Assembly: GCF_001458315.1 (NCBI RefSeq)
Contig: NZ_CYRX01000030.1
Coordinates: forward strand, 55,092-119,091
DNA from: Thalassobacter stenotrophicus
GTDB taxonomy: Bacteria; Pseudomonadota; Alphaproteobacteria; Rhodobacterales; Rhodobacteraceae
Length of the DNA: 64,000 nt
Direction of reading: 5' to 3'
Both the position numbers and the translations under genes were made by a program. Under the pieces are notes generated by a model that was not told where the DNA came from, did not search any database, and saw only the letters and a program-made list of their open reading frames with translations. Below are positions 33,313-42,364 of this stretch, in pieces. How positions within the stretch are numbered: position 1 is the stretch's first letter; every line of letters starts with the position of its first letter.

Positions 33313-35655
33313 ATGCCACATGACGGTGCTCAAAACAGCCACGACCATTCTCCTGTATCTGAGGACGCGTGCGGCAGTTGTTGCGGAGGACAGGCCATTG
33401 AGCCAACGAACGTTCAAGCCTCGGACGGCCGCAGTTTCCATGTCAGCGGCCTGGATTGTGCCGAAGAGGTTTCAATCCTGAACCGGGTCGTCGGACCGGA
33501 AGTCGGTGGCACGGAGTATCTCGCGTTTGACGTAATCAATGCGCGCATGACAGTTCTGGAAGGCGGAAAGAACCCGTCGTCGGACAAGATCATTGACGTC
33601 GTTGCGACCACCGGGATGACGGCCAAACCCTGGGATGCCCAAGACGCCAGCACGGATCAGGCCGCACATTTGAAGAAACAAAAACTGTTCACGATGCTCA
33701 GCGGCAGCTTCTGGGCGGCGGGGTTCATCTACCACATCATTGAGACTGGGTTCGGGGGTGCCATCGGATTGTTCTCGGGCCATGGTGATGCGCCGATGCC
33801 CATGGCAGAGGCGGGACTGTTCGCAATAGCAATACTGTTTGGCGTTTGGCTTGTCGCACCCAAAGCGTGGTCGTCGGCGCGTCGGCTTTCTCCAGACATG
33901 AACCTCTTGATGGTGGTCGCCGTGGCCGGGGCCATCGGGCTTGGCGAGTTTTTCGAAGCCGCAACAGTGGCGTTTTTCTTTTCGCTTTCACTCTATCTTG
34001 AAAGTTGGAGTGTGGGGCGCGCGCGCAATGCTGTGTCAGCGCTTCTCGACCTAGCACCCCCGACAGCCCGTGTGCTCTATGACGATGGCTCAGAGGCCGA
34101 CGTTCCCGCTACGGCTGTAGCTGTCGGTGCGCGGTTCATCGTGCGCGGTGGCGACCGTATTCCCCTCGACGGGGAAGTTATCGACGGGGCAGGGGCCGTC
34201 GATCAGGCCCCCATTACGGGTGAAAGCGCCTTGGTGCCAAAAGAAGCGGGCGATGATGTCTACGCCGGCACCATCAATGGCGAGGGCACTTTAACTGTAC
34301 GGGCAACGAAAGCTGCCTCCGACACGGTCTTGTCCAAAATCATCCGCATGGTGGGCGATGCACATTCACGCCGCGCCGAGGTCGAACAATGGGTGACGAA
34401 GTTCGCCCGCATCTACACACCGATCGTGATGGCACTCGCCATTCTTATGGCCCTGATACCCCCGCTAATCGCAGGCGGGAACTGGGGCTTCTGGTTCTAC
34501 AACGCGCTGGTTCTGCTGGTCATCGCCTGCCCATGCGCCTTGGTGATCTCGACCCCGGTCTCTATCGTCGCTGCCCTCGCGGCCTCGGCGCGCAACGGCG
34601 TTCTAATCAAGGGTGGCGCCTATGTCGAAGCGCCCGGTCGCACGACGGCGCTTGCGATGGACAAGACCGGCACGATCACGATGGGAGAACCGGAAGTCGC
34701 TGCGGTCTATCCGATTGGTGAGACGTCCGAGCGCGACCTGCTTATGCGCGCCGCCGCGCTTGAAGCAAGATCGTCACACCCGCTGGCGCGGGCAATTCTG
34801 AGCCGTGCAGAACAAGACGGCTTGTCCGTTTCCGCAGCCGACAACACACGCACCGTGCCGGGCCGCGGCCTCGAAGGAGACATGGGCGACCAGTCCATTT
34901 GGCTGGGGTCAGACCGATTTGCCGAAGAAAAAGGGTTCGGGTCCGCAATTCCATCTTATTTGCGCGATCGCATCGAAGGGGCAGGCAACACGCTGGTCGC
35001 CGTTGGGGACGCGGCTGGCGTTAGCGGTGTGCTTGAGCTGCGTGATCGGATTCGACCCGACGCCAAGGGCATTGTTGCGCGGCTGCACGCTCAAGGTGTG
35101 AAGAAAATCGTCATGCTTACCGGGGATAACGCGGCCACGGCACGGGCGGTGGCTGCTGAGGTCGGCATCGACGAGGTGCGCGCGGAACTGCTGCCCGAGG
35201 ACAAGGTCACGGCCATCGAAGAACTGGTGGCGGAGTATGGAACTGTCGCGATGATCGGGGATGGCGTGAACGATGCGCCTGCAATGGCGCGCGCACATTA
35301 CGGGATCGCCATGGGGGCGGTGGGATCGGACGCCGCAATTGAAACGGCTGACATCGCGCTGATGACCGATGACATTGGAAAGGTTCCCTGGCTGATCGGC
35401 CATTCCAGACGGACCATGTCGATCATCAAACAGAACATCGTTCTGTCACTTGCCACCAAAGCAGTGTTTGTTGTCGCGACCGCTTTTGGCATGGCCTCGA
35501 TGTGGGGCGCAATCGCCGCTGACGTGGGTGTATCTCTTCTCGTCGTTGCAAATGCTCTGAGGCTGCTGCAAGTCCAAGATGACAACGCCGAGCCGCGTGG
35601 AGGAGAACCTTTGCACAAAGAAATGACAAAGGGAGTTTTGGCGCACGGGCATTGA
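33313..35655 (+). CDS. Zn/Cd/Pb-exporting P1B-type ATPase (ZntA/CadA-like)
   Basis: 780 residues. The N-terminus has His/Cys clusters (HDHS, ACGSCCGG) and one degenerate heavy-metal domain whose motif reads LDCAEEV, a single-Cys variant. Then TGES, the membrane CPC (IACPCALVIS), DKTGT and GDGVNDAPAM. The last helix has ADVGVSLLVVANALRLL, the D-x-G pattern of divalent P1B-2 pumps rather than the Cu(I) type. It exports Zn, Cd or Pb. Its promoter is MerR-type, and the regulator at 41853 is the best candidate. Confidence 0.93.
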   Translation: MPHDGAQNSHDHSPVSEDACGSCCGGQAIEPTNVQASDGRSFHVSGLDCAEEVSILNRVVGPEVGGTEYLAFDVINARMTVLEGGKNPSSDKIIDVVATTGMTAKPWDAQDASTDQAAHLKKQKLFTMLSGSFWAAGFIYHIIETGFGGAIGLFSGHGDAPMPMAEAGLFAIAILFGVWLVAPKAWSSARRLSPDMNLLMVVAVAGAIGLGEFFEAATVAFFFSLSLYLESWSVGRARNAVSALLDLAPPTARVLYDDGSEADVPATAVAVGARFIVRGGDRIPLDGEVIDGAGAVDQAPITGESALVPKEAGDDVYAGTINGEGTLTVRATKAASDTVLSKIIRMVGDAHSRRAEVEQWVTKFARIYTPIVMALAILMALIPPLIAGGNWGFWFYNALVLLVIACPCALVISTPVSIVAALAASARNGVLIKGGAYVEAPGRTTALAMDKTGTITMGEPEVAAVYPIGETSERDLLMRAAALEARSSHPLARAILSRAEQDGLSVSAADNTRTVPGRGLEGDMGDQSIWLGSDRFAEEKGFGSAIPSYLRDRIEGAGNTLVAVGDAAGVSGVLELRDRIRPDAKGIVARLHAQGVKKIVMLTGDNAATARAVAAEVGIDEVRAELLPEDKVTAIEELVAEYGTVAMIGDGVNDAPAMARAHYGIAMGAVGSDAAIETADIALMTDDIGKVPWLIGHSRRTMSIIKQNIVLSLATKAVFVVATAFGMASMWGAIAADVGVSLLVVANALRLLQVQDDNAEPRGGEPLHKEMTKGVLAHGH

Positions 35656-35720
35656 TCGAGCGCGAGCTTCGCGATATTCAGTTTTTATATCAGACCTCAA
35701 AAACGAGGCATCGATCAGTG

Positions 35721-36230
35721 ATGTTAAGGAAATTTCCAAGAAGATGGTTCTTGCTGGGCGGTGTGGCGGCCTTTCTTTCTGGATGTGCGAACAAATTCCG
35801 TTCCTATAGCGGGCCAGAAGTGACCCGCGTGCGCCTTTACAAGTCGGAAAGACTTCTGGTCCTCGATGGCGCGCAAGGTGTGCTTAAAACCTATCCAGTC
35901 GGCCTTGGCTTCGCGCCGGACGGACACAAGCAATTTGAGGGCGATGGGCGCACGCCTGAGGGTGCGTACATGATCGACCGCCGCAATCCGAACAGCCTGT
36001 TTCATTTGTCGATTGGCATTTCATACCCAAACGAAGCCGACCGTGCATTTGCTGCGGCGCAGGGCAAATCGCCCGGAGGCGACATCTTCATTCATGGCGG
36101 TCCGCGAAAGGGCATCGACCCAACAGACAAGCAGGACTGGACCGCAGGCTGCATCGCCATCACCGACCGGCAAATCGAAGAGGTTTATGCGATGGTGCGC
36201 GATGGAACGCCCATCAACATTTATGCATAA
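35721..36230 (+). CDS. L,D-transpeptidase (YkuD family), lipoprotein
   Basis: 169 residues from the ATG at 35721: a twin-arginine-like start (PRRWFLLGG), lipobox LSGCA, and a YkuD domain with IHGG and TAGCIAIT (catalytic Cys). It is of another YkuD subgroup than the other four (RVRLYKSERLLVLDG, TPEGAYMIDRRNP), closer to ErfK/YafK-type proteins. It follows the ATPase by 65 bp with no clear promoter, so read-through from the metal-induced ATPase gene is likely. Confidence 0.88.
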   Translation: MLRKFPRRWFLLGGVAAFLSGCANKFRSYSGPEVTRVRLYKSERLLVLDGAQGVLKTYPVGLGFAPDGHKQFEGDGRTPEGAYMIDRRNPNSLFHLSIGISYPNEADRAFAAAQGKSPGGDIFIHGGPRKGIDPTDKQDWTAGCIAITDRQIEEVYAMVRDGTPINIYA

Positions 36231-36263
36231 GTCCCGTTCTCATGCCCGTCACGACTATTGGGA

Positions 36264-37046
36264 CTAACCAAGCCAGACGTCCAAGAACAGCATGATGACC
36301 AACCCAATGGCGAGACCAAGCGTGGCTTTGTTCTGGTGTCCGCTTCTGTGCGTCTCGGGAATGATTTCATGGCTGATGACGTAGAGCATCGCACCTGCTG
36401 CGAAGGCCAGTCCCCAAGGCAGGAGCGGTTCGGAGATCGTGATGATGCCCGCACCCAGCAAACCACCAATGGGTTCCACCATGCCCGTTAATGCGGCAAT
36501 CCCCCAAGCACGGACCTTGGAATACCCTTCTCCCAAAAGTGACACAGCGACGGCCAGTCCTTCAGGTGCGTTCTGCAAACCAATTCCAATGGCAAGTGGC
36601 ATGCCTCCGGACACACCGTCCGCGCCAAAGCCAACACCCACCGCGAGGCCTTCCGGAAAGTTGTGGATCGTGATGGCGATGATGAACAGCCACACTCGGC
36701 GCAGAGATGCGGCCTCCGGCCCTTCGCGCCCGGTGCTGAAATGCTCATGCGGCAATTTCTCATTCATCAGCGCCACGGCCCCCATTCCCAGAAGAATGGC
36801 CACACAAACGATGGCTGCCGGGGCCGCCTCGTTCACATATCTTATTTCGGCAGCATCAAGCGCAGGAATAATCAGCGAAAAGAACGACGCCGCCAGCATG
36901 ACACCCGCAGCGAAGCCAAGCGAAAGGTCGCGCGTCGCACGCGATGGTATCCGTCCAAAGAGCACGGGTATTGCACCAACAGCTGTCATTGAGCCAGCTA
37001 CTAGGCTGCCCAGAAACCCGAGCATGATAGGGGAGAGAGTATCCAA
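36264..37046 (-). CDS. ZIP-family metal transporter (ZupT-like)
   Basis: 260 residues with eight helices and the ZIP metal-site signature HNFPEGLAVG in helix IV and QNAPEGLAV in helix V, plus ISHEIIPE near the end. ZIP proteins normally import Zn, Fe or Mn. In helix V the usual His is Gln-Asn, so specificity or direction may differ. It is the last gene of the SCO-DsbB-DsbA-PCuAC-SCO-M23-DUF411-ZIP operon. Confidence 0.88.
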   Translation of the reverse strand: MDTLSPIMLGFLGSLVAGSMTAVGAIPVLFGRIPSRATRDLSLGFAAGVMLAASFFSLIIPALDAAEIRYVNEAAPAAIVCVAILLGMGAVALMNEKLPHEHFSTGREGPEAASLRRVWLFIIAITIHNFPEGLAVGVGFGADGVSGGMPLAIGIGLQNAPEGLAVAVSLLGEGYSKVRAWGIAALTGMVEPIGGLLGAGIITISEPLLPWGLAFAAGAMLYVISHEIIPETHRSGHQNKATLGLAIGLVIMLFLDVWLG

Positions 37047-37072
37047 ATTCAGGTCTTTCTACATTGTTGAAG

Positions 37073-37522
37073 TCAGTTACCGAGATAGCTGGAAAAGATT
37101 TCCGTCGATCCGTCGTTGTGTATGAGGAATACGTCATAGGCTTCGCGCCAGCGGCTCTGGTCCATGCCGGGGGAGCCAAGCGGCATGCCTTGCACCGCGA
37201 GGCCGACAGCGTCCGGTCTTTCGCTGAGCAACCTGCGAATATCATCCGCGGGCACATGGCCTTCGATCACGTACCCCTCGATGAGGCCCGTGTGACAGGA
37301 TTCCATGCGTTGCGGAACGCCGTTGTCGAGCTTGAAGCGGACGAGAAGCCCGGCGAACATGTCTTCGCCAGTGGGTGCAAAACCGTTCTCTTCGAGGTGC
37401 TCCATCCACGCAAGGCAGCACCCGCAGCCATTTGTCTTTTTGACGTCAATCGGCGTGGCTTCGGCGATCGCTTGGGTGGCGAGGCCGAGGAAGAAGGCAA
37501 TTGCGAGCGATAGTTGTCTCAT
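37073..37522 (-). CDS. DUF411 secreted metal-binding protein, divergent copy
   Basis: 149 residues: signal peptide, Cys motif TNGCGCCLAW, conserved ESCHTGLIEGYVIEGHVPADDI and GMPLGSPGM. It clearly belongs to the same family as 26842 and 51275 but is more distant and lacks the TAT-like start. It lies between the M23 peptidase and ZIP genes. The expected location is the periplasm with Cu or a similar metal bound by the Cys pair; that is inferred. Confidence 0.85.
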   Translation of the reverse strand: MRQLSLAIAFFLGLATQAIAEATPIDVKKTNGCGCCLAWMEHLEENGFAPTGEDMFAGLLVRFKLDNGVPQRMESCHTGLIEGYVIEGHVPADDIRRLLSERPDAVGLAVQGMPLGSPGMDQSRWREAYDVFLIHNDGSTEIFSSYLGN

Positions 37523-37525
37523 GAT

Positions 37526-38899
37526 CTAGAGCCTTTCTGATGTCGCGGTGGCGATGTCGGTGTCCAGCAATCCTGAAAACTGTGCTCGGCTGTCTTCAAG
37601 GCGCGACACAATGTCTGAATTGGTTCCTTCTGCGCTTGACGCTTCGGCAAGCCGTTCTTCCGACATCGGATCTGTCGGACGGCCATCTACGCGCACTTCA
37701 TAATGCAGGTTTGGACCGGTCGCCGTGCCTGTTGCGCCAACTCGGCCGATCACGTCGCCTGCGGCAACCCGGTCCCCGATGTAGAGACCTTCAGGCGCAG
37801 AACTCAGATGCGCATAGCGGGTCATGGTGTCGGAACCATGCGCGATCTCGACCACGCGCCCATAGCCGCCGCGCCGCCCAATAAACGAGATGCGGCCCGG
37901 TGCCGTTGCGTAGACTGGCGTCCCATATGGCGCCGCAAAATCAACCCCGGTGTGCATGCGCACATCTCCAAAAACCGGGTGCCTGCGATTGCCGTAGACC
38001 GAACTCAGCCGCGCGCCTTTCACGGGCTGCGCAAACACACGTAGCAATTCCCCATCGACAAAGATTGTCGCGTTTCCTGAATTGTCGTCAGGCCAAACGA
38101 TTTCATAGAGAGCTTCGTCGATGACTATCGCGGCGAAAGACAGGCGAGGCGGTCTGATAACCTGGTCGCCGAGAGTGGCTTCGCGCCACATCAGCTGCAG
38201 CCGTTCTCCGCCTTTCAGATCACGTCGGAAATCGACCGTTCCGCCCAACATCTCGGCCAAGTCGACAGCAAATCGCGCCGGAATATCTGCCGATGCAAGG
38301 GTTGCAAAGATCGAGGTTTCCACCTTCGTATCTGCCGCACGCAGAACCAGATCGGGCTCAGGCACGATCTTCCGTATGGCAATCTCATCTGCAAACACGG
38401 CTTCGATTTGCACGCCTGCGTCGACGGACAATACCACCCGTCTGAGCGACCCCGAAAGCGACGTTTCAACCTCAATCCCATATCCCGGTTTGAGCTTACG
38501 CAGGTCATATTCCGTGGCCAGCGCCAGCGCCACTTCGGCGCGATCGGGTGCATAGAGGCCTGCTTTGGACAGCAAGGCGTCCAGGGTTTCACCTGAGGAC
38601 AAACTGCCCGACCACATCTCCATTGGGGGTTTGGTTTCTGGCAAAGCCACATCAATGACTGGACGCGATGGCGGTTCTGGTGCCCAAGCGACTGTGTCCG
38701 ATCTAACAACCGCTGGCTCGAAGGGCATCAGCGGTTGAGTTCGCATTGCCGGGCTCTGCAACGGCGCGGGCTGCCAATCAGACACCACGACAAGCGCTTC
38801 CGGGACAGGGGCCATTTTCCAAATGGTCGGAAGTCCCATTACCAACACGACAGCAACGCCTGCTGATGCGACGCCGAAGGCAGGGTATCTTAATTTCAT
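37526..38899 (-). CDS. M23 metallopeptidase (MepM-like), membrane-anchored
   Basis: 457 residues: an N-terminal anchor (about 10-30), an OapA/LysM-like region (SGSLSSGETLDALLSKAGL), a middle domain and a C-terminal M23 LytM domain with GNRRHPVFGDVRMHTGVDFAAPYGTPV and NLHYEVRVDG, which contain the Zn ligands. Such enzymes cut peptidoglycan cross-bridges in the periplasm. Its start overlaps the SCO gene. Together with the L,D-transpeptidases it makes cell-wall remodelling a recurrent theme in these islands. Confidence 0.9.
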   Translation of the reverse strand: MKLRYPAFGVASAGVAVVLVMGLPTIWKMAPVPEALVVVSDWQPAPLQSPAMRTQPLMPFEPAVVRSDTVAWAPEPPSRPVIDVALPETKPPMEMWSGSLSSGETLDALLSKAGLYAPDRAEVALALATEYDLRKLKPGYGIEVETSLSGSLRRVVLSVDAGVQIEAVFADEIAIRKIVPEPDLVLRAADTKVETSIFATLASADIPARFAVDLAEMLGGTVDFRRDLKGGERLQLMWREATLGDQVIRPPRLSFAAIVIDEALYEIVWPDDNSGNATIFVDGELLRVFAQPVKGARLSSVYGNRRHPVFGDVRMHTGVDFAAPYGTPVYATAPGRISFIGRRGGYGRVVEIAHGSDTMTRYAHLSSAPEGLYIGDRVAAGDVIGRVGATGTATGPNLHYEVRVDGRPTDPMSEERLAEASSAEGTNSDIVSRLEDSRAQFSGLLDTDIATATSERL

Positions 38900-39519
38900 G
38901 ACGTTTCTTCTTCTGCTCTTGCGAGAACACGGCGGATCTTCGGCACTGCGAATTCTCGCGGTTCATGGTAATCGATGGTGCTCGCAAACCGTCCGTCAGC
39001 ATCGAAGAGAAAAACGCTCGCCGTGTGGTTCATCGTATAGTGGCCGTCTGTCGCGACCTTCTCATAGCTCGCACGGAAACCTGCAGCAGCGCGTGCTGTC
39101 TCGTCCAGCGTCCCGCTCCATCCTTGGATGGCCGGGTGGAAGTAACTGACATATTCAGCCATGGCGGGCACAGTATCGCGCTCCGGATCGACCGTGATGA
39201 ACACGACGTTCATGTCCGCGACATCATCTCCAAGGTCGTCGAGCCAGCCCGAGATATCCGAGAGCGTCGTCGGGCATACATCAGGGCAGTATGTGAAGCC
39301 AAAAAACACCATGGATGGATTGCCCAGAAGCGACGCAGGTCCGACAGTTTCACCGCCTTGATCAGTCATCTGGAATTCCATCTGGGTAAGCGGCAAAGGT
39401 CGCTGAGCCACCGGTTCAGGCGCGCCGGTACCATCCACCTGCCACCAGCCGATGAACAGCGCCAGCGCAAGCATGCTGGCAATTGCAGCGCCATAAGTAA
39501 GGAGAGTTCTTCGGCTCAT
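38896..39519 (-). CDS. SCO1/SenC copper protein
   Basis: 207 residues: an N-terminal anchor and a thioredoxin-like SCO domain with the copper motif TYCPDVCPTT and the distant ligand His in YTMNHTASVFLFD. SCO proteins deliver Cu to cytochrome oxidase or act as periplasmic thiol reductases. It overlaps its neighbours on both sides. A second SCO gene opens the same operon (41084-41680). Confidence 0.9.
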   Translation of the reverse strand: MSRRTLLTYGAAIASMLALALFIGWWQVDGTGAPEPVAQRPLPLTQMEFQMTDQGGETVGPASLLGNPSMVFFGFTYCPDVCPTTLSDISGWLDDLGDDVADMNVVFITVDPERDTVPAMAEYVSYFHPAIQGWSGTLDETARAAAGFRASYEKVATDGHYTMNHTASVFLFDADGRFASTIDYHEPREFAVPKIRRVLARAEEETS

Positions 39520-39980
39520 CAGCCCTCCGGCCCACGTGCCGCAATGCCAAGAATGGGCACATTAACGGTCAACTTCCCGCCATCGGCAAAGTTCATTGTC
39601 AGCGGAAAGGTCTCTCCTTCGACCATCTTGGTTTGCAACCGCATCAGCATGGCATGCATGCCACCTGGCTCAAGCGAAACACTTTCGCCCGGGGGAATAA
39701 TGATTTCTCCGGCTGGTGCCATAGAACTCACGCCATTCGCATCGGTCTTGGTCTCATGAATATCCGGCATCATGGCGAGCGGCGTTTCTAATCCCAGCAG
39801 TGTCACTGGCTCGGTGCCTGTGTTGCGCAATGTCATGTAGGCTGCACCTGGACGATTGATGCCGATAGAGGCGCGCGACCACGCGTCTTCGACCACAATA
39901 TCTTCCGAACCCGCAAGGGAGGCTGTGGGCAAACCGACCAGAATACTGAATGCAAGGGCAGTGAAGGTAGATTTTCTCAT
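39519..39980 (-). CDS. PCu(A)C-type periplasmic copper chaperone
   Basis: 153 residues from the ATG at 39980 (the upstream ATG adds 12 unneeded residues). Signal peptide, then a cupredoxin-like fold with the H(M)x10Mx21HxM pattern (ALAMMPDIHET, LEPGGMHAML). PCu(A)C binds Cu(I) and passes it to the Cu(A) site of cytochrome oxidase or to SCO. It shares its stop region with the downstream SCO start. Confidence 0.9.
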   Translation of the reverse strand: MRKSTFTALAFSILVGLPTASLAGSEDIVVEDAWSRASIGINRPGAAYMTLRNTGTEPVTLLGLETPLAMMPDIHETKTDANGVSSMAPAGEIIIPPGESVSLEPGGMHAMLMRLQTKMVEGETFPLTMNFADGGKLTVNVPILGIAARGPEG

Positions 39981-40005
39981 AGGTATGTTCCTGATCGTTT
40001 TTTGT

Positions 40006-40665
40006 TCAAGATCCACTCGCGGCGACTTCCGCTGCGACGAGGGCGCGCAACTCGTCAGCGCCGAAGGGATCTAGGGGTTTGCCGTTTACGAAGAAGGTGG
40101 GGGTACCACGCACGCCGACAGCGTCGACATCTGCGCGATCTTGATTGAGAACGCCAACCGTCTGTGGTGCCATCATTTGGGCTTTCGCGGCTTCCGCGTC
40201 CAGGCCAGCCTGTTCAGCAATTCCAATGATCCGACCGGGGTCCGGCGCGCCATGGGATGCCCAACGGGGCTGATACTCGAGGAGCGCTTCCAGGACCGGC
40301 TCGAAAATGCCCTGCATACGGGCCGCCTCAAGGACACGAATGGCCTGCTCTGATCCTTCTCCGTGGAAGGGCGTATATCTCAGCACAACACGCACTGCGC
40401 CGTCATGCTCCGCCAGTATGTCCTTCACAATCGGATGGAAGGCGCGGCACGCCTCGCAAGCCGGATCGAAGAACTCGACGATGGTGACAGGAGCCTCTTC
40501 GGGGCCGAGGATAGGAGAGTAGGGCCGGATTAACGCCTCTGCGATTTCCGGCTGGACCGCCTCGACCTGGGCCACCAGGGCAGGGCGGGATTGATACCAA
40601 ACGGCGGCGGCAAAGATCGCAAGGCCAACGATTAGGACCGATAGAACGACTGATTTGTTTTTCAT
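40006..40665 (-). CDS. DsbA-family thiol oxidoreductase
   Basis: 219 residues: an N-terminal anchor and a thioredoxin fold with CEAC in FFDPACEACRAFHP and the cis-Pro loop RGTPTFFVN. The ATGA overlap with the DsbB gene upstream makes a DsbA-DsbB pair very likely. It differs from the DsbA-like protein at 7300 (CPYC). The pair would oxidise cysteines of periplasmic metalloproteins such as SCO. Confidence 0.9.
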   Translation of the reverse strand: MKNKSVVLSVLIVGLAIFAAAVWYQSRPALVAQVEAVQPEIAEALIRPYSPILGPEEAPVTIVEFFDPACEACRAFHPIVKDILAEHDGAVRVVLRYTPFHGEGSEQAIRVLEAARMQGIFEPVLEALLEYQPRWASHGAPDPGRIIGIAEQAGLDAEAAKAQMMAPQTVGVLNQDRADVDAVGVRGTPTFFVNGKPLDPFGADELRALVAAEVAASGS

Positions 40666-41087
40666 GTGCGCTGCTCCTTTAGGGAGAAAATGGACAGGAT
40701 CGTGATCAGCCCAAAGGCGACCAACGACAAAAGAGGGATGGGGACGCCGAGGAAGACCTGATTGTCATCGGTGCAAGACGGGCCGGTTGCTGTGCAGGGT
40801 TGGATACGTTCCGGGAGGAGCCCGGTATAAAAGCCCAGATGCCAGAGTGCGATGGCGGCCCCACTAATTGCGAGCACAACACCGTAGCGACCGACCCGAT
40901 GATCCTCCCACCAGATACCAAGTCCTAGAACGACGGCCAGCGGGAACATAAACGCGCGCTGAAACCAGCAAAGATTGCAAGGTGCCTGCCCCAGAACCTC
41001 ACCGATATAGAGCACGGCCAGGGAACTCCCCAAAGCGACGATCCACGCGGCGGTCAAAGCCGTCTCTTTTGACATTACCCGGCTCAT
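40662..41087 (-). CDS. DsbB-family disulfide bond protein
   Basis: 141 residues with four membrane helices, the first redox pair CNLC (APCNLCWFQR) and a second pair CTATGPSC in the later periplasmic loop. It regenerates DsbA and hands electrons to quinone. It overlaps genes on both sides by ATGA. This is the second DsbB-like gene in the window; the other is the fragment at 1-86. Confidence 0.9.
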   Translation of the reverse strand: MSRVMSKETALTAAWIVALGSSLAVLYIGEVLGQAPCNLCWFQRAFMFPLAVVLGLGIWWEDHRVGRYGVVLAISGAAIALWHLGFYTGLLPERIQPCTATGPSCTDDNQVFLGVPIPLLSLVAFGLITILSIFSLKEQRT

Positions 41088-41680
41088 ATCGACATCCGCG
41101 CCTTCAGATCGGCAAGGATCTCCTCTGCCGGCGTGCCATATGTCCAGGACCCCACATATCCGCCTTGCGGATCAAAGAGGAACAGCTGAGACGAATGTCC
41201 CATCGTGTATCCGTCGGGCGAAGTCGCCTCCTCGATCTTCTCAAAGTACACGCGGAAGGTTTCCGATGTTCGCTTGATCTGATCGGCCGTGCCGGTGAGA
41301 CCGATGATATTGGCATCAAACGCCGGGACAAACTCTGCCAGTTGTTCCGGCGTGTCACGTTCCGGATCAATGGAAATAAAGAGCGGCTGGACTCGGGTGG
41401 CGTCAGAGCCGAGCGCATCCATGACAGCGGCAACCTCTGCCAAGGTCGTGGGGCATACATCGGGGCAATTCGCAAAGCCGAAGAACACGAGCATCCAGCG
41501 CCCTGCGAAGTCTTCGTCCGTCTGCACTCTGCCTCGGTGATCGGTCAGTTCGAAGTCGGCTTGGAACGCGGGCGCATCAGCGCGCTGTTCTTCTCTGATG
41601 GAAACCTGCAAAAAAATGAACCCAACAACCGCGATCGCGGTAAGTCCCCAAAGCATTTTTTGTAACGTAGAAAATTTCAT
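41084..41680 (-). CDS. SCO1/SenC copper protein, first gene of operon
   Basis: 198 residues from the ATG at 41680. The ATG at 41704 lies only about 6 bases after the predicted transcript start, so I prefer the internal one. An N-terminal helix, then ANCPDVCPTT and YTMGHSSQLFLFD with the distal His. It heads an eight-gene operon reaching to 36264, all with short gaps or overlaps, behind a MerR-family promoter. Confidence 0.9.
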   Translation of the reverse strand: MKFSTLQKMLWGLTAIAVVGFIFLQVSIREEQRADAPAFQADFELTDHRGRVQTDEDFAGRWMLVFFGFANCPDVCPTTLAEVAAVMDALGSDATRVQPLFISIDPERDTPEQLAEFVPAFDANIIGLTGTADQIKRTSETFRVYFEKIEEATSPDGYTMGHSSQLFLFDPQGGYVGSWTYGTPAEEILADLKARMSI

Positions 41681-41717
41681 TGGTTGTATTGCGCCCGATT
41701 CCATCCATTTTTAAGGC

Positions 41718-41748
41718 GTTCTAAATGTTCTAGCTGCTAGAGGTTCAA
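41718..41748 (-). promoter_or_regulatory. MerR-family promoter of the SCO/Dsb/PCuAC operon
   Basis: On the minus strand TTGAAC (41743-41748), a 19-bp spacer with CTCTAGCAGCTAGAAC, then TAGAAC (41718-41723). It faces away from the MerR-family gene at 41853. Confidence 0.8.
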
Positions 41749-41852
41749 GTTGTTTTTCGGCATTGCGGCGGCGCGTCACGGATCTGTGATTACGGTGCTG
41801 GCTTGCGGATGCCAATAGCTATAGCTACCAACGCTATAGATATGGAGGTCAC

Positions 41853-42281
41853 ATGCTGACAATTGGAAGTTTGGGAAAGAAGACCGGAACAAAAGTTCAG
41901 ACTGTGCGGTATTACGAACAGATCGGCCTGATGCCCGAACCAGGTCGCACCGAAGGCGGGCAGCGGCGCTACGGCGATGCGGAAGTCGACCGCCTGTCCT
42001 TCATCCGGCACGCACGCCAGTTGGGGTTTCCCCTTGAAGCGATCCGCGAGCTTCTCGATCTCAGCGACAATCCCGACCGCTCCTGTCATGAGGCGGATTC
42101 CATCGCCCGGCGGCAACTCAAACAAGTAGAACTAAGGATGGATCGGCTGAAAGCGCTGCGCACAGAGCTGAAGCGCATGATTCATGAATGCAGCGGAGGG
42201 AATACAGCGGACTGTAAGGTCCTTGAAGTCTTGCGCGATCACTCCGAATGTCTGACCGACCACGATGCAATCGGCGCATAG
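41853..42281 (+). CDS. MerR-family divalent-metal regulator (CadR/PbrR/ZntR-like)
   Basis: 142 residues: MerR HTH (IGSLGKKTGTKVQTVRYYEQIGL), coiled-coil dimer helix, and Cys residues C78 (RSCHEAD), C113 and C121 (ECSGGNTADC), plus a late C133. The extra Cys near 78 marks sensors of divalent ions (Zn, Cd, Pb, Co) as opposed to CueR. It is divergent from the SCO operon. Its own upstream region has repeated CTATAG arms (41819 and 41834). It is the best candidate to bind the CTCTAG-type boxes at 31144, 31995, 33251 and 41718. Confidence 0.9.
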   Translation: MLTIGSLGKKTGTKVQTVRYYEQIGLMPEPGRTEGGQRRYGDAEVDRLSFIRHARQLGFPLEAIRELLDLSDNPDRSCHEADSIARRQLKQVELRMDRLKALRTELKRMIHECSGGNTADCKVLEVLRDHSECLTDHDAIGA

Positions 42282-42364
42282 TCGAGAATAGAGGTGAATG
42301 CCGCGCGAGGGGATTGACCGCACTATGGCCCCTAGGTGTCCGAGCGACCGGTGTTGAATGCCTG

